DNA of 6,187 nt from the NCBI RefSeq assembly GCF_020742175.1, contig NZ_DYXM01000079.1:1-6187 (forward strand). Direction: 5' to 3'. The notes beneath the pieces are model-generated. The model did no database searches. It was not told where the DNA came from and saw only the letters and a list, made by a program, of their open reading frames with translations. Shown here piece by piece: positions 1 through 4,483 of the stretch. How positions within the stretch are numbered: position 1 is the first letter of the stretch; each line of letters opens with the position of its first letter. This DNA is from Dietzia timorensis (GTDB lineage: Bacteria; Actinomycetota; Actinomycetes; Mycobacteriales; Mycobacteriaceae). The translations under genes and the position numbers were made by a program.

Positions 1-522
1 GTGAAGACGGCGAAGATGGCGCGCGAGGCGCTCGGCACGAACTGGGTCAAGCTCGAGGTGATCGCCGACGAGCGGACGCTGATGCCCGATGCGATCGAGC
101 TCGTGGCGGCGGCGGAGGAGCTCGTCGACGAGGGGTTCGTCGTGCTGCCGTACACGACCGACGATCCGACGGTGGCTCGGCGCCTGGAGGATGTCGGCTG
201 CGCCGCCGTCATGCCGCTGGGTGCGCCCATCGGTACCGGGCTGGGCATCTGCAACCCGCACAACCTGGAGATCATCGTGGCAAACGCGGGCGTGCCCGTA
301 GTGTGCGATGCGGGGATCGGCACCGCTTCGGATGCGGCGCTCGCGATGGAGCTCGGCTGCGATGCGGTTCTGCTTGCGACTGCGGTGACGCGCGCCGAGC
401 GGCCCGCGCAGATGGCGCGCGCGATGCGGCTCGCGGTGGAATCCGGGTACCTCGCGCGGCGCGCGGGCCGAATCCCGAAGCGCTTCTGGGCGCAGGCATC
501 GAGCCCGCCGCTTGACGACTAG
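1..522 (+). CDS. thiG: Thiazole synthase ThiG, 5'-truncated by window edge
   Basis: ThiG is a cytoplasmic enzyme that makes the thiazole phosphate moiety of thiamine from 1-deoxy-D-xylulose 5-phosphate, dehydroglycine and ThiS thiocarboxylate. The visible 173 residues match the family closely. ALGTNWVKLEV (residues 10-20) contains the lysine (K17 here) corresponding to the Schiff-base lysine of characterised ThiG. It is followed by GFVVLPY, the phosphate-loop region CAAVMPLGAPIGTG (67-80) and the second glycine-rich loop DAGIGTASDAALAMELGCDAVL (103-124). By comparison with E. coli ThiG, as I remember it, about 78 N-terminal residues lie upstream, giving a normal total of about 250. The GTG at base 1 is therefore an internal valine, not the start. 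The stop is TAG at 520-522. No thiF or other thi gene follows. A minus-strand gene converges on it, with stops 24 bp apart, so thiG is the last gene of its operon. Confidence 0.96.
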   Translation: MKTAKMAREALGTNWVKLEVIADERTLMPDAIELVAAAEELVDEGFVVLPYTTDDPTVARRLEDVGCAAVMPLGAPIGTGLGICNPHNLEIIVANAGVPVVCDAGIGTASDAALAMELGCDAVLLATAVTRAERPAQMARAMRLAVESGYLARRAGRIPKRFWAQASSPPLDD

Positions 523-546
523 CGCGAGCGATTGCGGGCGAAGGGG

Positions 547-801
547 CTATTGCTCGTCGGAACCCGAAAGTTTCGGGCGCCCGCCGCGCTGCGTGTACAG
601 GGCGTACGCGAGGTAGCCAGCTCCAAGCAGGATCGGCACGGCGGGTGCGAAGAATGCCGAGATGCAACCGGCAATCGTGATGATGGCGGCGGCGAGGCGA
701 TCGCGAGTGTTGAGATACAGCGCCACTGCCGCCACAACCACGACGAGTAAGGCGATTGGCGGTCCAAGGTTCCAGTAGACATCGAGAATCGGCGGTTCCA
801 T
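547..801 (-). CDS. Small predicted three-helix membrane protein, unknown function
   Basis: This is an 84-residue protein I do not recognise. It begins MEPPILDVYWNLGPP and has hydrophobic segments at about residues 14-31 (IALLVVVVAAVALYL core), 36-52 and 54-69, the last two separated by a Pro-containing turn (FFAPAVP). A short polar, charged C-terminus ends SGSDEQ. Three membrane spans are likely. The clean hydrophobic/polar alternation is why I prefer this strand over overlapping frames. I chose ATG at 801-799 over an in-frame ATG 32 codons upstream because the upstream stretch is polar and basic, and because a TACGGT -10-like hexamer ends 6 bases before this ATG. A weak GGTGG-like sequence could also serve as ribosome site. 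The gene stands alone, convergent with thiG and divergent from the propeller gene across a regulatory region. No function can be assigned, and a spurious ORF is possible. Confidence 0.62.
   Translation of the reverse strand: MEPPILDVYWNLGPPIALLVVVVAAVALYLNTRDRLAAAIITIAGCISAFFAPAVPILLGAGYLAYALYTQRGGRPKLSGSDEQ
563..577. repeat. Perfect CCCGAAA-G-TTTCGGG palindrome
   Basis: Seven-base arms are perfectly complementary around one base, inside the last codons of the small membrane-protein gene and about 40 bases after the thiG stop. It could form a compact hairpin in transcripts from either direction, and so might help end thiG transcription. There is no T-tract, so calling it a terminator would be a guess. 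Confidence 0.3.
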
Positions 802-807
802 GTGTCC

Positions 808-813
808 ACCGTA
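808..813 (-). promoter_or_regulatory. Putative -10 (TACGGT) for leaderless small membrane-protein gene
   Basis: On the minus strand TACGGT is followed by six bases and then ATG. This fits the TANNNT -10 consensus of actinobacterial sigma-A promoters with transcription starting at or next to the start codon. The same hexamer is the predicted -10 of two other genes in this window. No convincing -35 is seen. Confidence 0.4.
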
Positions 814-910
814 AATCCCATAAGGGAGTCGGGCGCGCGATTTGCTCGCTTCTATCTGGTGTTTTCGGCTGGTTCGCTGGGAGTGGCACGAGTGCACGCC
901 TGAGCGCTGG

Positions 911-952
911 AGTTAAACAAGAGAAACAGACTCGAGTAACGCCCGTTTAACT
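911..952. repeat. Inverted repeat AGTTAAAC / GTTTAACT, 26-bp spacing
   Basis: AGTTAAAC at 911-918 and its exact reverse complement GTTTAACT at 945-952 are separated by 26 bases. Each arm holds a self-symmetric GTTWAAC core. The core centres (915 and 948) are 33 bp apart, close to three helical turns, as would suit a regulator binding two sites on one face. The right arm touches the CRP/GlxR-like site. The regulator is unknown. Confidence 0.3.
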
Positions 953-967
953 GTGAGTCATCTCACA
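952..967. promoter_or_regulatory. CRP/GlxR-like binding site TGTGA-N6-TCACA
   Basis: TGTGAGTCATCTCACA has perfect TGTGA and TCACA half-sites with the canonical six-base spacing of cAMP-receptor-type regulators (Crp in mycobacteria, GlxR in corynebacteria). The 5'-proximal arms are complementary over six bases. It lies about 150 bp upstream of the small membrane-protein start and about 200 bp upstream of the predicted start of propeller-gene transcription. It could therefore activate either divergent unit. The sequence match is direct, while the identity of the regulator is inference. Confidence 0.5.
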
Positions 968-1135
968 TCGCAAACTTTTCCTTCTCCTTCGTGGTTGATT
1001 GTGCTCGATTCCAAAATTCGGAAAGTGTGCGTACCTCTGCATTTGTAGCGGGAGTGAGTTCTTTCGGGGCCCGGGTGGGCTAGCGCTGCCCCCTTGAGCT
1101 TCGACGACTCTCGCTGAGTGAATCCCAAACAACTG

Positions 1136-1165
1136 TTGAAAACTAAGGCAAGCCTCGCCTACGGT
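1136..1165 (+). promoter_or_regulatory. Sigma-A-type promoter of the propeller gene
   Basis: TTGAAA at 1136-1141 (-35) and TACGGT at 1160-1165 (-10) are separated by 18 bp. Transcription is predicted to begin near 1172, leaving a leader of about 140 bases before the ATG at 1313. A DtxR/IdeR-like box fills the spacer, the classical position for repression by blocking RNA polymerase. Confidence 0.5.
1144..1162. promoter_or_regulatory. DtxR/IdeR-like iron box
   Basis: TAAGGCAAGCCTCGCCTAC agrees with the degenerate DtxR/IdeR consensus TWAGGTWAGSCTWACCTWA at 15 of 19 positions, including the complete AGSCT core and both GG/CC half-site anchors. The mismatches are at positions 6, 13, 14 and 19. 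It overlaps the promoter spacer of the propeller gene. DtxR/IdeR bound to Fe2+ represses such promoters, so expression is expected to rise when iron is scarce. Confidence 0.65.
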
Positions 1166-1184
1166 CAGTGTCGTTCGCTTTACT

Positions 1185-1251
1185 TGTTGACGAGAGCAAC
1201 GCTGAACGGCCACAACGTGCCGGAGCTCGCAAGGCCGTTGCCTCGTCAGCA
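1185..1251 (+). promoter_or_regulatory. Long hairpin in the 5' leader of the propeller gene
   Basis: Bases 1185-1194 pair with 1242-1251 (10 bp including one G-U). After a single bulged A at 1195, bases 1196-1201 pair with 1236-1241 (6 bp). The result is a nearly continuous 16-bp stem with an internal loop of about 34 bases that contains further short complementarities. Segment 1215-1220 (ACGTGC) could instead pair with 1249-1254 (GCACGT), which would break the outer stem. No T-tract follows, so this is not a simple terminator. It may stabilise the mRNA or act as a switch. It matches no riboswitch class I can name. Confidence 0.42.
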
Positions 1252-1264
1252 CGTGAATGTTCAT

Positions 1265-1281
1265 CTGCGGGCATCCCGCAG
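1265..1281 (+). promoter_or_regulatory. Second leader hairpin CTGCGGG-cat-CCCGCAG
   Basis: A perfect seven-base stem with a three-base loop ends 31 bases before the propeller start codon and about 23 bases before its GAGG ribosome-binding site. It follows the larger hairpin directly. It leaves the ribosome site itself unpaired, so any effect would be on stability or spacing rather than direct occlusion. Confidence 0.42.
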
Positions 1282-1312
1282 GCCACACTTTCGCATCAAG
1301 AGTTGAGGTCTT

Positions 1313-2536
1313 ATGTACGCATCACCATCTCGCAACGCCGGACGCCGGGCGCTCGCCGGACTCTTCACCGCCGCCATGGTTGTCGGCGGCGGCTCCGCCC
1401 TGTCGATGTCGGCGGCCAACGCGCAGGAGTCTCCGCTCGCCCAGATCACCGGCTCGATCGGCGCCACCCAGTTCGCGCAGGACTGCGTCGCGCTCGACGC
1501 CGGTCTCTACCAAACCGCGTACAGCGAGACCGAGAACGCCGTGTACGTCACCCGCTCCGTCGGTCGCCCGCCGGTGACCGAGTCGACTCTCACGAAGGTC
1601 GACGCCGACTCCCTCGAGGTCCTCGACTCGGTCGACCCGGCGGTCAACGACGAAGCGAGCGGCGCCCGCACAGCGGTCTACGGAGTCGCCGTCGACGATG
1701 CCAATGGCTACGTGTGGACGACCAACACCCGCGACAACACGGTCGCGGTCTACGACGCGAAGACGCTCGACCTGGTCAAGCAGTACGAGGCGGGTCTCGT
1801 CGACCACGCACGCGATGTCGCCGTCGACCCGGAAAGCGGCAAGGCCTACGTTTCGTCGGCCGCCTCCGAGGAGGGCGCCGTCTACGAGTTTGACGGCAAC
1901 GATCTCGACGCCGCACCCACCAAGATCGAGCTCCCGGATCTCGCGAACACCGTCTCTCTCGATCTCGACCCGGCCACCGGCGCGCTCTTTACCGTCGACC
2001 TCGGCGGACCGCACGCCGCGAAGATCGATACGCGCAACGGCAACGAGGTCACCACCTACGACCTCGGCGACTCGGTCGAGGCCGCATCCGGCGTCACCAT
2101 CGACACCAAGAACGGCAACATCTGGGCCATCGACCAGACCACCGGCAGCGCGGTCGTCGTCGACGAGGAGTCCGGCGACGTCGTCAAGAACTTCGAGACC
2201 GGCGAGGGCGCGCTCAACGCGAAGCACGACGACGCCACCGGCCTCGTCTACGTCTCGAACCGCACCGCAAACAACATCACCGTTTACGACGCGGCCACGT
2301 TCGAGCAGGTCGGCGACCTCCCGGCCGGCCCGAACGCCGAGCTCGGCCAGGCCCCGAACCACGTGAGCGTCGACGGCAAGGGCAACGCCTTCTCCGTCAA
2401 CAAGTTCGCGCCGGAGGCGGGCGAGGGTGCCGGCAAGAACCAGCTGTGCCGCATCACCCCGGATGGCGGCCCGCTTAGCAGCGTCACCGGCTCGCTCGAC
2501 CAGATCACCGGCTCGTTCGAGGGGCTCGGCGAGTAG
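1313..2536 (+). CDS. Secreted YncE-like seven-bladed beta-propeller protein
   Basis: This 407-residue protein has an export signal. The N-terminus is basic and contains RR at 11-12, followed by a hydrophobic stretch (about 14-30) and an ANA cleavage motif ending at residue 37. Sec export is likely, and RRALA leaves Tat possible. About seven propeller blades follow (roughly 60-382). Each has a YVWTTNTRDNTVAVYDAKT-like strand pattern (for example 124-160, 167-208, 212-250, 258-297, 300-338 and 348-382), as in the YVTN/YncE family. Only two cysteines exist, C58 and C379, at the two ends of the propeller, so a ring-closing disulfide is plausible. [IV]TGS motifs occur at 45-48, 391-394 and 398-401, flanking the propeller. 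GAGG at 1305-1308 is the ribosome site. The predicted promoter carries an iron box, suggesting expression under iron limitation. E. coli YncE is likewise iron-regulated, but its biochemical role is not settled, and I assign none here. Confidence 0.88.
   Translation: MYASPSRNAGRRALAGLFTAAMVVGGGSALSMSAANAQESPLAQITGSIGATQFAQDCVALDAGLYQTAYSETENAVYVTRSVGRPPVTESTLTKVDADSLEVLDSVDPAVNDEASGARTAVYGVAVDDANGYVWTTNTRDNTVAVYDAKTLDLVKQYEAGLVDHARDVAVDPESGKAYVSSAASEEGAVYEFDGNDLDAAPTKIELPDLANTVSLDLDPATGALFTVDLGGPHAAKIDTRNGNEVTTYDLGDSVEAASGVTIDTKNGNIWAIDQTTGSAVVVDEESGDVVKNFETGEGALNAKHDDATGLVYVSNRTANNITVYDAATFEQVGDLPAGPNAELGQAPNHVSVDGKGNAFSVNKFAPEAGEGAGKNQLCRITPDGGPLSSVTGSLDQITGSFEGLGE
1441..1456 (+). repeat. 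16-bp direct repeat, copy 1 (encodes QITGS)
   Basis: CCAGATCACCGGCTCG is identical to bases 2500-2515 at the other end of the same gene. The two copies encode QITGS just after the signal peptide and just before the C-terminus. A third, diverged copy (SVTGS) lies at about 2480-2494. Codon-level identity over 1 kb suggests duplication or ongoing exchange of a short terminal motif. Confidence 0.55.
2500..2515 (+). repeat. 16-bp direct repeat, copy 2 (encodes QITGS)
   Basis: Exact match to bases 1441-1456, in the same reading frame. It follows the diverged SVTGSLD copy, so the C-terminus of the propeller protein carries a tandem pair of motifs (391-394 and 398-401). Confidence 0.55.
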
Positions 2537-2591
2537 GTTCCGGCCGAGGCTGCGCCGGCTGAGTAATTAGGTTCGCCTGCAAAGCTGTCGA

Positions 2592-2641
2592 AAAAGCACC
2601 GCCGGCTGCAGCCCGAAAGGGCAGCGGCCGGCGGTTCTTTT
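2592..2641 (+). terminator. Rho-independent terminator of the propeller gene
   Basis: A GC-rich stem pairs 2598-2614 with 2619-2635 around a GAAA tetraloop, with one wobble and one A-A mismatch. It is flanked by AAAAA on the left and TTCTTTTGTT on the right. It begins 55-60 bases after the propeller stop. The A-run on the left means it could also stop transcription arriving from the right. Confidence 0.85.
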
Positions 2642-2655
2642 GTTGCCACGCGGCG

Positions 2656-2661
2656 TACGGT
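2656..2661 (+). promoter_or_regulatory. Putative -10 (TACGGT) for leaderless hydrolase gene
   Basis: TACGGT is followed by exactly seven bases and then ATG at 2669, immediately after the preceding terminator. There is no Shine-Dalgarno sequence ahead of the ATG. This arrangement is typical of leaderless actinobacterial mRNAs and decides the start codon. I see no good -35. Confidence 0.42.
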
Positions 2662-2668
2662 GTCGCCC

Positions 2669-3412
2669 ATGGGATACATCAGTGTCGAGACGACCGACGG
2701 TCCTGCGGAGGCGTATCTCGCGTCCACCGGGGAAGGGGCGGCGCCCGGCGTCATCCTCTATATGGATGCGCTGGGCCTGCGCCCGCAGATCGAGCAGATA
2801 TGTGAGCGCATCGCGGGTTGGGGTTACGCGGTGCTCGCGCCGAACGTTTTCTACCGCGAGGGCTCGGTGGCCGAGCTCGCGCCGCGCGCCGACATGCGCA
2901 CCCCCGAGGGGCGCGACGAGGTGATCGGCGCCGCGAAACCCCGCATCGGCAGGCTCGACACCGAGCGCGCCGAGCGCGACGTCGACGCCTATGTCCGTGC
3001 GCTCCACACGCTGGACGAGGTGCGCGAGGGCGCGATCGCGACCGTCGGTTTCTGCATGGGCGCGCGCCTCGCGCTCCGCACCGCCGGACGCCACCCTGAG
3101 GTCGCGCTCGCCGCGGGTTTTCACGGCGGCGGGCTCGTCACCGACGACTCCGACAGCCCGCACCATTCCATCGCCTCGGCGAGGGCGGCGTTCCTCTTCG
3201 GCCACGCGGACAACGACCCGGGTATGACGCCGGAGAACGCCGCCAGCTTGGACTCCGCCGCCCGCGACGCCGGCCTCCAGTGCACGAGCGCGTTCTACCC
3301 AGACGCGCCGCACGGATACACGATGGCCGACACCGTGATGTACCAAGAGCAGGGTGCGGAGCGCGCGTTCGCCGAGCTCCACGATGCGCTCGGCCGTCAT
3401 CTCCCGCAGTGA
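2669..3412 (+). CDS. Dienelactone hydrolase family protein (alpha/beta hydrolase)
   Basis: This 247-residue cytoplasmic alpha/beta-hydrolase of the dienelactone hydrolase family has a Cys-Asp-His catalytic triad. The nucleophile is C129 in VGFCMGA (the family's G-x-C-x-G elbow), the acid is D181 in FGHADND, and the base is H215 in DAPHGYTM. The early strand PGVILYMDALGLRP (26-39) and the WGYAVLAPNVFYR segment (51-63) are also characteristic. Length is normal for the family and there is no signal peptide. The true substrate is unknown. Such proteins hydrolyse lactones or small esters, and only some act in chlorocatechol degradation; no ring-cleavage genes lie nearby. I prefer ATG 2669 over the in-frame GTG at 2660 because the GTG overlaps the -10-like TACGGT and neither has a ribosome site. 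The gene appears to be its own unit, between a terminator and the next promoter. Confidence 0.9.
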   Translation: MGYISVETTDGPAEAYLASTGEGAAPGVILYMDALGLRPQIEQICERIAGWGYAVLAPNVFYREGSVAELAPRADMRTPEGRDEVIGAAKPRIGRLDTERAERDVDAYVRALHTLDEVREGAIATVGFCMGARLALRTAGRHPEVALAAGFHGGGLVTDDSDSPHHSIASARAAFLFGHADNDPGMTPENAASLDSAARDAGLQCTSAFYPDAPHGYTMADTVMYQEQGAERAFAELHDALGRHLPQ

Positions 3413-3451
3413 GCCCGGTCACGACCGGGCCGCGCCGCCGGACAGCGGCGG
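3413..3451 (+). terminator. Two tandem GC-rich hairpins after the hydrolase gene
   Basis: GCCCGGT (3413-3419) pairs with ACCGGGC (3424-3430) around a four-base loop. CCGCCG (3435-3440) then pairs with CGGCGG (3446-3451) around five bases. The first begins directly after the TGA stop. There is no T-tract, which is common for high-GC actinobacterial 3' ends, so termination here is plausible but unproven. Confidence 0.35.
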
Positions 3452-3462
3452 GTTCAGTCGTG

Positions 3463-3468
3463 CACACT
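3463..3468 (+). promoter_or_regulatory. Putative -10 (CACACT) for leaderless ABC operon
   Basis: CACACT keeps the A2 and T6 positions of the TANNNT consensus and ends exactly seven bases before the ATG at 3476. The hydrolase gene has the same geometry. No Shine-Dalgarno sequence precedes this ATG, and the first twelve codons are unusually A/T-rich, which favours initiation at an open 5' end. Confidence 0.35.
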
Positions 3469-3475
3469 GGTCACC

Positions 3476-4483
3476 ATGATTGAAGTTAGCAATCTAACAA
3501 AGAGATACGGCCAGAAAACTGCCGTACAGGACCTCACGTTCAGCGTGCGGCCCGGCAAGGTGACAGGCTTCCTCGGGCCGAACGGCGCAGGTAAGTCGAC
3601 CACGATGCGCATGATCCTCGGGCTCGACAACCCGACGACAGGGCATGCGCTGGTCGAGGGAAAGCCGTTCGCCGACCACGCCGAGCCGTCGAAAGTCGCC
3701 GCCGCGCTCCTCGACGCGACGTGGGTGCACCCGAGCCGGCCGGCTCGCGCGCACCTCGAGGCGCAGGCCGCGTACGGCAACATCCCCGCCTCCCGCGTCA
3801 ACGAGGTACTCGACCTCGTCGGCCTGCGGCAGGTCGCGAAGAAGAAGGTCGGCGGCTTTTCGCTGGGCATGCGCCAGCGTCTCGGCCTCGCCGCCGCGAT
3901 GCTCGGTGACCCGAAGGTCCTCATGTTCGACGAGCCCGTCAACGGCCTCGATCCCGAGGGCATCCTGTGGGTCCGAAACTTCATGAAGGCCCGCGCCGAC
4001 GAAGGCCGGACCGTGCTGGTCTCCAGCCACCTGCTCTCGGAAATGGCGCTGACGGCGGAGGACCTCATCGTCATCGGTAAGGGCAAGCTCCGTGCGCAGA
4101 CCTCGGTCCACGACCTCGTCGCCACCCAGGAAGCCACGATCCTCGTCCGCACCCCGGACGCCACCGACTTCGCGGCGGTGCTCCGCGAGAACGGCTTCGA
4201 CCCGCAGCCGACGGGCGAGTCTCAGCAGATCGCGATCAAGGGCAAGAACATCGAGCAGGTCGGCCGCCTCGCTTTCGACAACAGTGTGCTGCTTCATCAG
4301 CTCTACCTCGACCAGCCGAGCCTGGAGCAGGCCTTCATGGCGCTCACCCAGGACGACGTCGAGTACCGCACGGGCGAGCCGATCGCCGAGGACGCCGGCC
4401 AGTACGCAGCCGGACCCAAGGGGCCCGGAGCGCACGCCAACCACGGCCAGCAGAACTTCCCGCAGCAAGGAGGCCGGCGATGA
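3476..4483 (+). CDS. ABC transporter ATP-binding protein (ABC-2/BcrA-DrrA type exporter)
   Basis: This 335-residue ATPase powers an ABC-2 exporter at the inner face of the membrane. All nucleotide-binding motifs are present: Walker A GPNGAGKST (34-42), signature SLGMRQRLG (129-137), Walker B VLMFDEP (148-154) with the D-loop NGLDP (156-160), and switch histidine H185 in SSHLLSEM. The Q-loop position reads LLDA (78-81) rather than containing glutamine, a substitution I associate with BcrA/DrrA-type exporters. After the ATPase domain (about 1-220) comes the usual C-terminal domain, then a low-complexity tail rich in Gly, Gln, His and Pro (about 300-335) that looks disordered. The permease gene follows with a four-base ATGA overlap, so the two are translationally coupled. 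The substrate is unknown; antimicrobial peptides, antibiotics or lipids are typical for the class, and no biosynthetic or immunity gene nearby narrows this. Confidence 0.95.
   Translation: MIEVSNLTKRYGQKTAVQDLTFSVRPGKVTGFLGPNGAGKSTTMRMILGLDNPTTGHALVEGKPFADHAEPSKVAAALLDATWVHPSRPARAHLEAQAAYGNIPASRVNEVLDLVGLRQVAKKKVGGFSLGMRQRLGLAAAMLGDPKVLMFDEPVNGLDPEGILWVRNFMKARADEGRTVLVSSHLLSEMALTAEDLIVIGKGKLRAQTSVHDLVATQEATILVRTPDATDFAAVLRENGFDPQPTGESQQIAIKGKNIEQVGRLAFDNSVLLHQLYLDQPSLEQAFMALTQDDVEYRTGEPIAEDAGQYAAGPKGPGAHANHGQQNFPQQGGRR
4467..4473 (+). promoter_or_regulatory. Strong ribosome-binding site AAGGAGG of the permease
   Basis: This near-perfect Shine-Dalgarno sequence lies within the last codons of the ATPase gene, six bases before ATG 4480. 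It confirms that start. It contrasts with the lack of any such site ahead of the ATPase and hydrolase starts. Confidence 0.8.

Larger units (their letters stand above)
802..1312. other. Long intergenic regulatory region between divergent genes
   Basis: This stretch has no convincing gene. It is visibly poorer in G+C than its neighbours, especially 905-1060, and plus-strand reading frames through it lack actinobacterial coding bias. It contains, in order, a -10-like element for the minus-strand small gene, two GTTWAAC elements, a CRP/GlxR-like palindrome, an uncharacterised middle portion (about 970-1130) in which I see nothing firm, a promoter overlapped by a DtxR/IdeR-like box, and a leader with two strong hairpins ahead of the propeller gene. 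A small unannotated RNA in the middle portion cannot be ruled out. Confidence 0.6.

Noticed and set aside
1..3. GTG as the start codon of thiG
   Set aside because: The ThiG family has about 78 more residues before this point, so the codon is an internal valine at the window edge.
802..897. N-terminal extension of the small membrane protein to the upstream ATG at 897
   Set aside because: The extra 32 residues are polar and basic with no family meaning. A -10-like element sits inside this stretch, just before the chosen ATG.
1066..1092. GGGGC/GCCCC complementarity as a hairpin
   Set aside because: Only five pairs around a 17-base loop, with no T-tract or other context. This is expected by chance in GC-rich DNA.
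1187..1192. TTGACG as a -35 element for the propeller gene
   Set aside because: No TANNNT hexamer lies 16-19 bases downstream, and these bases form part of the long leader stem. The TTGAAA/TACGGT pair upstream is better.
1168..1893. Plus-strand open frame starting in the leader and overlapping the propeller gene
   Set aside because: The product is extremely Arg-rich and repetitive, as in out-of-frame high-GC reading. It has no domain or ribosome site.
1322..2362. Long minus-strand open frame opposite the propeller gene
   Set aside because: Its product is dominated by Val, Asp, Arg and Gly in a pattern expected from the antisense of GC-rich codons. The plus strand has a signal peptide, blade repeats, promoter and terminator.
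2567..3400. Minus-strand open frame opposite the hydrolase gene
   Set aside because: It runs through the propeller terminator and covers a gene with a complete catalytic triad. Its composition is that of an antisense shadow.
3494..4468. Minus-strand open frame opposite the ABC ATPase
   Set aside because: The plus strand carries every ATPase motif. The antisense product has no recognisable features.
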